Below, in pieces: positions 8,528 to 16,373 of a stretch of DNA of 64,000 nt. The number at the start of each line of letters is the position of its first letter. The stretch's first letter is position 1. Source of the stretch: an uncultured Corynebacterium sp. (GTDB lineage: Bacteria; Actinomycetota; Actinomycetes; Mycobacteriales; Mycobacteriaceae); contig NZ_CAMIBP010000004.1 in the NCBI RefSeq assembly GCF_946223165.1, positions 1 through 64,000 of the forward strand, read 5' to 3'. A program made the translations under genes and the position numbers. The notes below the pieces were generated by a model, which was given only the letters and a program-made list of their open reading frames with translations, had not been told where the DNA came from and searched no databases.

Positions 8528-10027
8528 TTAGGAGTTGGCGATCTCGGTGAGTGCGGCGATAACCGTGCGCACCGGGGCGCCGGTGGCGCGCTTGGTGGTG
8601 TAGCCGTACGGGCTGCCGCCGTTCCACGACGGGCCAGCCACGTCGATGTGGGCCCACTCGATGCCCTCGCCGACGAAGCGCTTGAGGTAGGTGCCGGCAA
8701 ACTCCATGCCGCCCTCGCGCTTGGTGTGGATGTTGCGGATGTCGGCAACCGGGGACTTGATGGCTTCCTCGTGCTCCTCGAGCAGCGGCATAGCCCAGGC
8801 CTTTTCGCCAACCTCGCGGCCGATCTCGGCGATGCGGTCGCGGAACTCATCGGAGCCCATGACGCCGGCGGTGCGCTCGCCTAGGGCGACGATCTGTGCG
8901 CCGGTGAGCGTGGCGGTCTCGATGATGAAGTCCGGCTTGTCTTCGGATGCGCGAGCCAGCGCATCGGAGAGAACCAATCGGCCCTCGGCGTCGGTGTTGA
9001 GCACCTCGGAGGTGATTCCGCCGTAGTGGGTGATGACGTCACCCGGGCGGGTGGCAGTGCCGCCCGGCATGTTCTCTGCCAGCGGGAGGGTGGCCGTGAC
9101 GTCCACGGCAAGGCCCAGCTTCGCGGCGGCGAAGATAGCGCCAGCCATGGCGGCCGAGCCGCCCATGTCGGAGATCATGTCCCACATGCCAGCACCCGGC
9201 TTCAAGGAGATGCCGCCGGTGTCAAAGGTGATGCCCTTGCCCACGAGGCCCACGGACTTCTTGGCCTTGGCGCCCTTGTAGCTCAGGCGGACCAGGCGCG
9301 GCGGGCGGGCCGAGCCCTGGCCGACGGCGAGGATGCCACCGAAGCCCTGCTTAGCCAGCTCCTTCTCGTCCAGGATTTCCACTTCGACGTCGGTGCCCTT
9401 GGCGGTGGCGGCGAGGTAGTCGGCGTAGGACTCCGGGTAGAGCAGGTTGGAGGGGGTGTTGACGAGGTTGCGGGCGAACAGCGTGGCTTCCGCAATGATG
9501 GCGGCGCGCTCGAAGGTCTTCTTATCGTCCGTGACGAAGGTGACCGTCGCCGGGCGGGAGGAGTCCTCCAGATCGGAGGAACGCAGGCCGCGGTGGACAT
9601 AGCCGCCCAGAGCGAAGCCCTCTACTGCGGCGCCGAGAGCGAAGTCGCCCAGGGTGGTGGCGACGGTGCCGGTGCCAGCGACGGCGCGCCCCGCGTTGCC
9701 AGCGGCGATGCGCACGGCCTCATCTTCGATCTCTTCCGGATTGCCCAGGCCCGCGGCGACGATGGAGGTGGCTCCGGACGACGCGGGGGCGGGGATGCGG
9801 GTGACCTCGCCGGCCTTGCCGGTGGCACCAACGGCGGTCAGGGAGGCGAAAACCTCGCGCAGTTCCTTGTCGCCGAGCAGGGCGGTGGCGGGAACCTCGA
9901 GGCCATCCTCGCCGTGAAGTGCGGCGATGAGGAAGACGTCAGCATCCTTCGGGGCCTTCTTGGACTGGGACAGTTCGGGCGCAACGCCGATAATGGGGCC
10001 GGCGGTTTCCGGAGTGGACTTAGCCAC
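8528..10027 (-). CDS. pepA: Leucyl aminopeptidase, M17 family
   Basis: A cytosolic two-metal aminopeptidase that removes N-terminal residues from peptides. The 499 residues match the family: an N-terminal macro-like domain, then the catalytic domain with the signature NTDAEGRL, the metal/active-site segment LVGKGITFDTGGISLK and a conserved HIDVAGP near the C-terminus. It starts with GTG, chosen because AAGGAGGAA lies at good spacing. It is divergent from ilvE with 222 bp between them and converges with the small gene at 7945. Confidence 0.95.
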   Translation of the reverse strand: MAKSTPETAGPIIGVAPELSQSKKAPKDADVFLIAALHGEDGLEVPATALLGDKELREVFASLTAVGATGKAGEVTRIPAPASSGATSIVAAGLGNPEEIEDEAVRIAAGNAGRAVAGTGTVATTLGDFALGAAVEGFALGGYVHRGLRSSDLEDSSRPATVTFVTDDKKTFERAAIIAEATLFARNLVNTPSNLLYPESYADYLAATAKGTDVEVEILDEKELAKQGFGGILAVGQGSARPPRLVRLSYKGAKAKKSVGLVGKGITFDTGGISLKPGAGMWDMISDMGGSAAMAGAIFAAAKLGLAVDVTATLPLAENMPGGTATRPGDVITHYGGITSEVLNTDAEGRLVLSDALARASEDKPDFIIETATLTGAQIVALGERTAGVMGSDEFRDRIAEIGREVGEKAWAMPLLEEHEEAIKSPVADIRNIHTKREGGMEFAGTYLKRFVGEGIEWAHIDVAGPSWNGGSPYGYTTKRATGAPVRTVIAALTEIANS

Positions 10028-10236
10028 GGTTCCTCCTTGAATACAGGTCTTGAATACTTGGGGCAGAAGAATGTACCGCTCTTTATACTAGGCACCAGGG
10101 TCTGCGCTGGTGGCGCTAACCACAAAAGAGGGGGACTGACGGTAGTTCCGTGCGACTTTCTCAGCATGCGGGCTGCATTTCCCAATATATGGGAAAAGAA
10201 TTCTATCTAATGGGATCGATCTGTGGTGAGGTGCGG

Positions 10237-10242
10237 TATCCT
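10237..10242 (+). promoter_or_regulatory. Putative -10 (TATCCT) of ilvE, leaderless
   Basis: TATCCT lies exactly 7 bases before the ilvE ATG and no Shine-Dalgarno is present, so the mRNA probably starts at or next to the start codon. Confidence 0.5.
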
Positions 10243-10249
10243 CAAAGCC

Positions 10250-11353
10250 ATGACTGCACTGAACTTCACGGTTACCAAGAACTCCAACCCGACCTCCTCC
10301 GCCGACATTGCGGCAATCTTGGAGAACCCGGGTTTTGGCAAGCACTTTACCGACCACATGGTCACCATCGACTGGACCCCGGAGAAGGGCTGGCATGACG
10401 CCCAGGTACGCCCCTACGAGCCCTTTGCCATGGATCCAGCGTCCAACGTCTTCCACTACGGCCAGGCCATCTTCGAAGGCATCAAGGCCTACCGTCAGGC
10501 AGATGATTCCGTGGTGACCTTCCGCCCGGAGGCAAACGCCGAGCGCATGCAGGCCTCCGCCCGCCGCATGGCCATGCCGGAGCTGCCCACCGAGCTGTTC
10601 ATCGAGTCCCTGGCGCACATCGTCGCCGTGGACAAGGAATGGGTCCCGGCTGCTGGCGGCGAGGCCGCGCTATACCTGCGCCCCTTCATGATTTCCACCG
10701 AGGTCTCCTTGGGCGTCCACCCGGCTGACTCTTACCGTTACATCGTCATTGCCTCCCCAGCCGGCGCCTACTTCGAGGGTGGCGTGAAGCCGGTGTCCGT
10801 GTGGCTGTCCACCGATTATGTGCGCGCGGCCCCCGGTGGCACCGGCGCTGCTAAGTTCGCGGGCAACTACGCGGCCTCCCTGCTAGCACAGGCCCAGGCT
10901 TCCGAGAAGGGCTGCGATCAGGTTGTTTGGCTCGACGCCATTGAGCGCATCTACATTGAGGAGATGGGTGGCATGAACCTGGCCTTTGTTTATGGCGAGG
11001 AGGGCAACCAGACTCTGGTGACCCCGTCTCTGTCGGGTTCCCTGCTGCCGGGCATCACCCGCGCCTCGCTGCTGCAGGTGGCGGAGGACATGGGGCTTAA
11101 GACCGAGGAGCGCCGTATTACTTACACCGAGTGGGAAGAAGACGTGAAGTCCGGTGCCATGACCGAGGCATTCGCCTGCGGCACCGCCGCCGTTATCACC
11201 CCGGTGGGGCATGTCATGGGCAACGAGACCGACTTCGTCATCAACAACAATGAAGCCGGCGCCACCACGCTTGCCCTGCGTGAGCGCCTGACCGGCATTC
11301 AGCGCGGCTCGGTCGAGGACACCCATGGCTGGCTGCACAAGCTGGTGGACTAA
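10250..11353 (+). CDS. ilvE: Branched-chain amino acid aminotransferase
   Basis: A fold-type IV PLP aminotransferase that performs the last step of Leu, Ile and Val synthesis with glutamate. It has 367 residues. Visible features include NVFHYGQAIFEGIKAY, RRMAMPELP, the PLP-lysine region GAAKFAGNYAAS and the EEMGGMNL motif typical of bacterial IlvE. The ATG giving MTALNFTVTK was chosen because of the -10-like TATCCT 7 bases upstream; a longer in-frame start 27 bp earlier would place that box inside the gene. It is divergent from pepA and convergent with cobT. Confidence 0.96.
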   Translation: MTALNFTVTKNSNPTSSADIAAILENPGFGKHFTDHMVTIDWTPEKGWHDAQVRPYEPFAMDPASNVFHYGQAIFEGIKAYRQADDSVVTFRPEANAERMQASARRMAMPELPTELFIESLAHIVAVDKEWVPAAGGEAALYLRPFMISTEVSLGVHPADSYRYIVIASPAGAYFEGGVKPVSVWLSTDYVRAAPGGTGAAKFAGNYAASLLAQAQASEKGCDQVVWLDAIERIYIEEMGGMNLAFVYGEEGNQTLVTPSLSGSLLPGITRASLLQVAEDMGLKTEERRITYTEWEEDVKSGAMTEAFACGTAAVITPVGHVMGNETDFVINNNEAGATTLALRERLTGIQRGSVEDTHGWLHKLVD

Positions 11354-11387
11354 TCACGCTCCGGCAACCATGACAACCGGAATCTGA

Positions 11388-11428
11388 CGACAAGGCCGGA
11401 ACCATCCGACATGGTTCCGGCCTTGTCG
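11388..11428. terminator. Strong bidirectional terminator between ilvE and cobT
   Basis: A perfect 18-bp stem (CGACAAGGCC... with its exact complement) closes on the loop CCGAC. It lies between two converging genes, so it serves both. It has no long T-run but is very stable. Confidence 0.75.
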
Positions 11429-11465
11429 TGTTGCGAAGCCGTGGTGCTGTCGTCGTCTCGACGCG

Positions 11466-12485
11466 TTAGGCGGTGTCTCTTTCGGCTGCTGTATCGTCGT
11501 GCGGCTGCGCCTGGTTAAGCACCTGGAATGCCGCGTACTCATCCGCGGCGAGTTCAATACCTGTGGACATGAGTTCCAGCGCGGCCAGGGAACCCACGCC
11601 CTGGCCGGTCGACAGGTGCGCGTCAAGTAGCGGCAGCAGTCCGAGATCCGCCAGGGCCAGGCGGTGGGCGGGTTCATCCGTGGCGGACGCAGCGTAGACC
11701 CACGCCGCGGTGCCGCGGGCCAGGCGTTCCGCGAGGACGGTGGCGACGGCGGTGAGCGGGGAGTCGATAAGCAGGGGAGTCCGGCGCGCGGCGGCCTGCG
11801 CGATGAAACCGACGAGTGCGGCAAGATCCTGCCCGCCGCAGACCCGGATGAGATCGAGGGGCTCGGTCAGCCCACGCGCGCGGAACATGGCGTCGCGAAT
11901 GACAGCCACCTTGTTCTTCCACAGGTTATCGGTAATGCCCGAGCCCGGGCCGATGATGGCCACGGGTTCGGTGCGGGTGAGCCGTCCCATGACGGCCGCG
12001 GCGACGGTGGTGTTCCCCACGCCCAGATCTGCGGGAATGAGCAGATCCGCCCCGGCGTCAATGGCGGAGTCCGCGGCGGCACGGCCCAGCTCCACGGCGG
12101 CATCGAGCTGCTCCTCCGTGAGCGCATCCTCGACGTCGATGGAGCCCGAGGCCTCCGTGAGCACCGTGTCCACGGTGGCGCCGGCCCGCCGGGCGACGAC
12201 GTGGGCCGGCGAGACGCCGTCGGCTAGCTGTGCGGCCTGCTCGCGGTTGGCGGCCGGCGCAAACGCGGAGACTTCCCGGCTGACGATGCCGTGCTGGCCG
12301 ATGAAGACGACGACCTTCGGGTGCTCCAGGGGACGCGCGGGCGCGGCGTCCTGGCATGCGGCAAGCCACATGGCGGCCTCAGTGAGCCGCCCAAACGAGT
12401 GGCCGCGGGGGCTGGCGTGGAGCGCGCGCGAGACGGCATCGGCAGCAGCGGCCGCCGGTGCCGTGACGGGCAGGAACTCAACCAT
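11466..12485 (-). CDS. cobT: Nicotinate-nucleotide-dimethylbenzimidazole phosphoribosyltransferase-like protein
   Basis: CobT makes alpha-ribazole phosphate for the lower ligand of cobalamin. The 339 residues show the conserved core LLIPADLGVGNTTVAAA, the loop GPGSGITD, RVCGGQDLAALVG and a C-terminal TGQGVGSLAALELM. In the enterobacterial enzyme the equivalent C-terminal loop is GEGSGAAL, with the catalytic glutamate. Here that position is glutamine, so activity may be altered. AGGACG before the ATG is a plausible ribosome site. It lies 9 bp behind the DUF3043 gene on the same strand. No cobU or cobS is adjacent, although these often cluster with cobT. Confidence 0.88.
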   Translation of the reverse strand: MVEFLPVTAPAAAAADAVSRALHASPRGHSFGRLTEAAMWLAACQDAAPARPLEHPKVVVFIGQHGIVSREVSAFAPAANREQAAQLADGVSPAHVVARRAGATVDTVLTEASGSIDVEDALTEEQLDAAVELGRAAADSAIDAGADLLIPADLGVGNTTVAAAVMGRLTRTEPVAIIGPGSGITDNLWKNKVAVIRDAMFRARGLTEPLDLIRVCGGQDLAALVGFIAQAAARRTPLLIDSPLTAVATVLAERLARGTAAWVYAASATDEPAHRLALADLGLLPLLDAHLSTGQGVGSLAALELMSTGIELAADEYAAFQVLNQAQPHDDTAAERDTA

Positions 12486-12494
12486 GGTGACGTC

Positions 12495-13154
12495 CTAGTC
12501 GATCGCAGCGCCGCGCTCGACGCGAGCCTTCGGGGTGCGCCACTTGCGCGGCTGGGAGGCGCGCGAGTAGGCGTAGAACGCCAACGACCAGCCGGCCTCA
12601 GTGGTGCCCGGGAACTTCAAGCGGACGGCGTTGTTGACCTTGCGGCCGAGCCAGAATGCCTCGATGGCGAAGATCACCACGACGACAAGCGCGACGATGG
12701 TGGAGATGTTGGCGAACGACGGGTTGTACGTGCCGATGAAGAGGATGACGAGGAGGACCAGCATGAACGGCATGACCCACTCGTTGAGGAAGCTGCGAGA
12801 ATCGATCCAGTCGCGCACATAGCGGCGGACCTCGCCCTTGTCGCGCGGCATGAGGTAGCGCTCATCGCCGGCATTCATGCGCTCCTGCGCCAGCCGGTTA
12901 GCCTCGCGGGAGGCCTCGCGCTCCTTCTTCTTGTACTCCTTCCACTCCTCCTTCGTCATCGACTTCTTCAGCTCCTTGCGGTGCTGATAGCGCTGTGCGT
13001 CGGAGGCGCCGTTCGGATCGCGGCGCACGCCTTTGGCGATTTCTTGGTCGATACGCTTCGGCGTGGGGCGGCCCTTCGGAGGGGTGTAGCCCTTGCGGTG
13101 CGTGGTCCCCTCGCCCTGCGGGGTGTCGGACGTGGACTTGCTCTCATTACTCAC
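12495..13154 (-). CDS. DUF3043 membrane protein
   Basis: A 219-residue actinobacterial protein of unknown function. The first 120 residues are hydrophilic and very basic (PPKGRPTPKR, MTKEEWKEYKKKEREA). Two transmembrane helices follow at about 128-150 and 153-172, then a short basic tail. These match the DUF3043 family as I know it. The GTG start has TACCCT exactly 7 bases upstream and no Shine-Dalgarno, so it is probably leaderless. It is transcribed with cobT and diverges from erpA. Confidence 0.85.
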   Translation of the reverse strand: MSNESKSTSDTPQGEGTTHRKGYTPPKGRPTPKRIDQEIAKGVRRDPNGASDAQRYQHRKELKKSMTKEEWKEYKKKEREASREANRLAQERMNAGDERYLMPRDKGEVRRYVRDWIDSRSFLNEWVMPFMLVLLVILFIGTYNPSFANISTIVALVVVVIFAIEAFWLGRKVNNAVRLKFPGTTEAGWSLAFYAYSRASQPRKWRTPKARVERGAAID

Positions 13155-13161
13155 GCGCTTA

Positions 13162-13167
13162 AGGGTA
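13162..13167 (-). promoter_or_regulatory. Putative -10 (TACCCT) of DUF3043 gene, leaderless
   Basis: TACCCT is exactly 7 bases before the GTG start on the minus strand; no ribosome binding site is visible. Confidence 0.5.
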
Positions 13168-13334
13168 CAAGGCTTTAATCAGCGAGTGGGAATACGGGGC
13201 CGATGAGCGGCGTTGCAGGGAGGGAGTTCCACCCACCTTTGATGTGCGCGCCAGCGCGCGGGTCCTTGTCGCTTCCGTGCAAAGGGGGGTAGGGTGGGGT
13301 CCGCTGAAGATTTACCACTGTCAAAGGAGAAGAA

Positions 13335-13679
13335 ATGACTGCTCCCGCATCCGCGACCGGCGTCATCCTGACCGAGGCCGCTGCCGCTAAGGCTAAGGCC
13401 CTGCTCGAGCAGGAGGGGCGTGATGATCTCTCCCTGCGCATCGCTGTGCAGCCGGGTGGCTGCGCTGGCCTGCGTTACCAGCTGTACTTCGACGATCGTT
13501 CCCTCGACGGTGACAAGGTTGACACCATTGGCGGCGTGAACCTCGTTGTGGACAAGATGTCTGTGCCGTACCTCACCGGTGCCACCATTGACTTCGCGGA
13601 CACCATTGAGTCCCAGGGCTTTACCATCGACAACCCCAACGCAGGCTCCTCCTGCGCCTGTGGTGATTCCTTCAACTAA
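13335..13679 (+). CDS. erpA: Iron-sulfur cluster insertion protein, ErpA/IscA (HesB) family
   Basis: An A-type carrier that delivers Fe-S clusters to apo-proteins. The 114 residues contain the three invariant cysteines: C43 in PGGCAG, and C107 and C109 in the C-terminal SSCACGDSF, as in the HesB family. The ATG follows AAAGGAG at normal spacing. TAGGGT about 45 bp upstream is a possible -10. A strong terminator follows. The Rieske protein in this window is a possible Fe-S client, but that is inference from proximity only. Confidence 0.95.
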   Translation: MTAPASATGVILTEAAAAKAKALLEQEGRDDLSLRIAVQPGGCAGLRYQLYFDDRSLDGDKVDTIGGVNLVVDKMSVPYLTGATIDFADTIESQGFTIDNPNAGSSCACGDSFN

Positions 13680-13735
13680 GGAACAATCGGCGTCCGTCGC
13701 ATAACCGACGTATGGCGTCAAACCCGACACGCTTT

Positions 13736-13775
13736 AAACGAGTGATGGCCCGGCAAGCCGGGCCATCACTCGTTT
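13736..13775. terminator. Bidirectional terminator between erpA and ltsA
   Basis: A perfect 19-bp inverted repeat (AAACGAGTGATGGCCCGGC and its complement, loop AA) is flanked by A and T runs and lies between two converging genes. Confidence 0.9.
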
Positions 13776-13794
13776 TCTGTGAGCTCCTGTGCGT

Positions 13795-15717
13795 TTAGAG
13801 GCGCACCGGATAGTCGCGCTGCTCGATCTGCGGATCGATGCGCTTTTCCACGAAGATGCCGTGCCACACCATGAAGGCGAGGACGGTCCACAGGCGGCGC
13901 GAGTGATCGGAGACGCCGTCGCGGTGTTCCTTGAGCATCTCAAGGACCTGCGGCTTGTTGAAGATGTCGTCCGTCAGCGACTCGTTGATGGTGTCCTGTG
14001 CCCAGCCGTAGAGCTCGTCGCCGGCGAGCCAGTGGCGCATGGGCACTGGGAAGCCCAGCTTGCGGCGGTTAAGCACGTGCGCCGGGACGATCTGTTCCAT
14101 GGCTTTGCGCAGGGCGTACTTCGTGGTGCCGTGGGAGACCTTGAGGTCATACGGGATAGTCTCCGCGACCTTGAAGACCTCCTTGTCCAGGAACGGCACG
14201 CGCAGCTCCAGGGAGTTGGCCATGTTCATCTTGTCGGCCTTGACCAGGATGTCGCCGCGCATCCAGGTGAACAGGTCCAGGTGCTGCATGCGTGCCACCG
14301 GGTCCATGCCGCGGGACTGGGCGTAGATCGGGGCGGTGACCTCCTTGTGGTCCCACTCCTCTGTGGCCCACGGGATGACGCGCTGCATCTGCTCAAAGTT
14401 AAAGGAACGCGCGTTGCCGTAGTAGCGCTCCTCCATGGTCATGGAGCCTCGGTTGAGTAGGGACTTGCCCTTCATGCCCTCCGGCAGGACCTGGGAGAGC
14501 TTGCCCAGCCCGCGGCGCAGCGGGGAGGGGATCTTCTCAAACGGCGCGAGTGACAGCGGCTCCTTGTAGATGGTGTAACCGCCGAAGAGCTCGTCGGCGC
14601 CCTCGCCGGAGAGCACCACCTTGACGTGCTTGCGGGCCTCCTGGGCCACGAAGTACAGCGGGACTAGGGACGGGTCCGCAACGGGGTTGTCGAGGTACCA
14701 CATGATCCTCGGGATGGCGGCAGCGTACTCCTCCGGGGAGACGATCTTGACGATGTGCTCCACGCCGATTGCGGCGGCCGACTCTGCGGCGACGTCGACC
14801 TCGGAGTAGCCCTCGCGCTCGAAGCCGGTGGTGAAGGTGAGCAGGTTCGGGTTGTGGCGCTTGGCCAGGGCCGCGATTGCGGTGGAATCAATGCCGCCGG
14901 AGAGGAAGGAACCCACGGTCACGTCGGCGCGCATGTGCTTTTCCACGGAGTCCTCGAGCGCGCGCGCGATGCGATCGAACAGCGCCTGCTCCTGTCCGGC
15001 CGGGACCGGCTGGGCGGGGAAGGTGGGCTTGAAGTAGCGATCGGAGACGACCTCGCCGCCGGGTTTGAGAGTCACCGTGGAGCCCGACTCGACGCGGCGG
15101 ATGTTGGCGTGGAGGGACTCCGGCTCCGGAACGTATTGGAGGTCCACGTAGTGCTCGATAGCGCGCTTATCAAGGCTGAGGTCTAGACCGATTGCGTCAG
15201 CCATCTCGAGGATGCATTTCATCTCGGAGGCAAATACGGTGCCCGCCTCGGTGGTGGCGTAGTACAGCGGCTTGATGCCGAACTGGTCGCGACCCGCGAA
15301 CATCGTCTTCTCCTGGGTGTCCCAGATGACGAAGCCGAACATGCCGCGCAGGTGGTTGACCACGTCGGCGCCCCAGTGGTGGTAGCCCACCACGATGGGC
15401 TCGCCATCGCCCTCGGTGTTGAAGGAGTAACCCAGCTCCTTGAGCTCTGCCCTGAGTTCGACGTAGTTGTAAATCTCGCCGTTAAACGTCAGGGCGTAAC
15501 GCTCTGGGGAGTCCTCGGGACCCCAGCGCAGCGGCTGGTCCGAGTGCTCGATGTCGATGATGGCCAGGCGGTTAAAGCCGAACAATGCATCGCCATCGTT
15601 CCACGTGCCGGCGGCATCGGGGCCGCGGTGGCGCATGCAGGGAAGCGCGGATTCCGCAGCGTCGAGGTAGTCGACGGCGTTGCCGTGGGCGGTGAGCATG
15701 CTCAGAAGACCGCACAT
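13795..15717 (-). CDS. ltsA: Glutamine-hydrolysing asparagine synthetase family amidotransferase LtsA
   Basis: A class II glutamine amidotransferase fused to an ATP-pyrophosphatase synthetase domain. The 640 residues start MCGLLSML, so Cys2 is the glutaminase nucleophile after Met removal. The synthetase part carries the PP-loop SGGIDST and later LSGEGADELFGGY. This length and context match LtsA of C. glutamicum, which is needed for lysozyme resistance and amidates the diaminopimelate of peptidoglycan. The start was set at the Met before Cys2, with AAGGAG 10 bases upstream; the frame stays open far upstream but that part has no conserved features. It is divergent from ctaC. Confidence 0.94.
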   Translation of the reverse strand: MCGLLSMLTAHGNAVDYLDAAESALPCMRHRGPDAAGTWNDGDALFGFNRLAIIDIEHSDQPLRWGPEDSPERYALTFNGEIYNYVELRAELKELGYSFNTEGDGEPIVVGYHHWGADVVNHLRGMFGFVIWDTQEKTMFAGRDQFGIKPLYYATTEAGTVFASEMKCILEMADAIGLDLSLDKRAIEHYVDLQYVPEPESLHANIRRVESGSTVTLKPGGEVVSDRYFKPTFPAQPVPAGQEQALFDRIARALEDSVEKHMRADVTVGSFLSGGIDSTAIAALAKRHNPNLLTFTTGFEREGYSEVDVAAESAAAIGVEHIVKIVSPEEYAAAIPRIMWYLDNPVADPSLVPLYFVAQEARKHVKVVLSGEGADELFGGYTIYKEPLSLAPFEKIPSPLRRGLGKLSQVLPEGMKGKSLLNRGSMTMEERYYGNARSFNFEQMQRVIPWATEEWDHKEVTAPIYAQSRGMDPVARMQHLDLFTWMRGDILVKADKMNMANSLELRVPFLDKEVFKVAETIPYDLKVSHGTTKYALRKAMEQIVPAHVLNRRKLGFPVPMRHWLAGDELYGWAQDTINESLTDDIFNKPQVLEMLKEHRDGVSDHSRRLWTVLAFMVWHGIFVEKRIDPQIEQRDYPVRL

Positions 15718-15902
15718 GTGGTGATTGCTCCTTATATATAGGCGAATAACAAGTACATGCGTGCGCGGGCCGCCAGCCCGCGCGCGATGCGTGGAGGGTC
15801 TGCCGTCGGCACAGCTTAGGACTTCCACCTTACGGCGCGAACGCGACTTCGGGCGATCGCGCCGCGCACAAGTCGCCCGCCCGTCTGGGGCGGGGCTCGC
15901 CT

Positions 15903-15986
15903 TGCCGATGCCGCCAGTCGGGCACGGTAGGTGCGCACCGCACCGTCGTGCGTGGTGCGGTGCTCTGGAGCGAGGCGGCATCGGCA
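15903..15986. repeat. Nested intergenic inverted repeat, 13-bp outer and 10-bp inner arms
   Basis: Perfect outer arms TGCCGATGCCGCC (15903-15915) and its complement (15974-15986) enclose perfect inner arms GCACCGCACC (15935-15944) and its complement (15954-15963). The loop is 9 bases. The outer arm is a 13-mer repeated many times in coding sequence of this window. There is no T-tract. Confidence 0.85.
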
Positions 15987-16093
15987 GCGTGAAATCCGGA
16001 ATGGTGGGTGCTGGTGGGTGGGGGAACGCGCGCGGGAAAGTCGTGGCAGGGGCCATTTTTGCCGATAATCTGGTCAAACCGGGTGGGGGAGAC

Positions 16094-16115
16094 CCGTAAG
16101 GGTGCAAACTTACGG
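16094..16115. promoter_or_regulatory. CCGTAAG...CTTACGG inverted repeat upstream of ctaC
   Basis: Perfect 7-bp arms with an 8-base spacer lie about 170 bp upstream of the ctaC -35 box. Another CTTACGG occurs alone at 15829-15835. It could be an operator; the regulator is unknown. Confidence 0.35.
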
Positions 16116-16136
16116 TTGATAGCGCCAGTCTGCGCT

Positions 16137-16152
16137 TGTGAATTGTCCCACA
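16137..16152. promoter_or_regulatory. Candidate GlxR (cAMP receptor-type) site upstream of ctaC
   Basis: TGTGA-ATTGTC-CCACA matches the GlxR/CRP consensus TGTGA-N6-TCACA at 9 of 10 fixed positions. GlxR is known to control respiratory genes in C. glutamicum. The site is about 130 bp upstream of the likely -35. Confidence 0.45.
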
Positions 16153-16280
16153 AGGTTAGGTGTGAGGGTGGGGGAGCAACGCTCGCATGACTGGGTAATT
16201 TCCCACCGTGGCCTGTAATATCCCCTCTGAACAGTCGCTCCCGTGCCGTGCTGAGCATGGCCTGTGAGCGGTGAACAGGA

Positions 16281-16308
16281 CTGACGTTCAATCTGAATGC
16301 ACTATCCT
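16281..16308 (+). promoter_or_regulatory. Likely ctaC promoter
   Basis: CTGACG (-35) and TATCCT (-10) are separated by 16 bp. The -10 overlaps an inverted repeat, CTATCC (16302-16307) and GGATAG (16313-16318), that could also be an operator or the start of the leader. The leader to the GTG would be about 60 bases. Confidence 0.5.
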
Positions 16309-16373
16309 GAGTGGATAGGAATGCTCTGTGAGCGTTCGAGAAGTTTTTGTGTGGACAGAAAGGCAGAACACAC

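Larger units (their letters stand above)
15718..16373. other. 656-bp divergent intergenic region ltsA / ctaC
   Basis: No gene with recognisable features is seen here. It contains a nested inverted repeat (15903-15986), a CCGTAAG/CTTACGG inverted repeat (16094-16115), a GlxR-like site (16137-16152) and a likely ctaC promoter (16281-16308). The ltsA promoter was not found with confidence. Confidence 0.7.
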
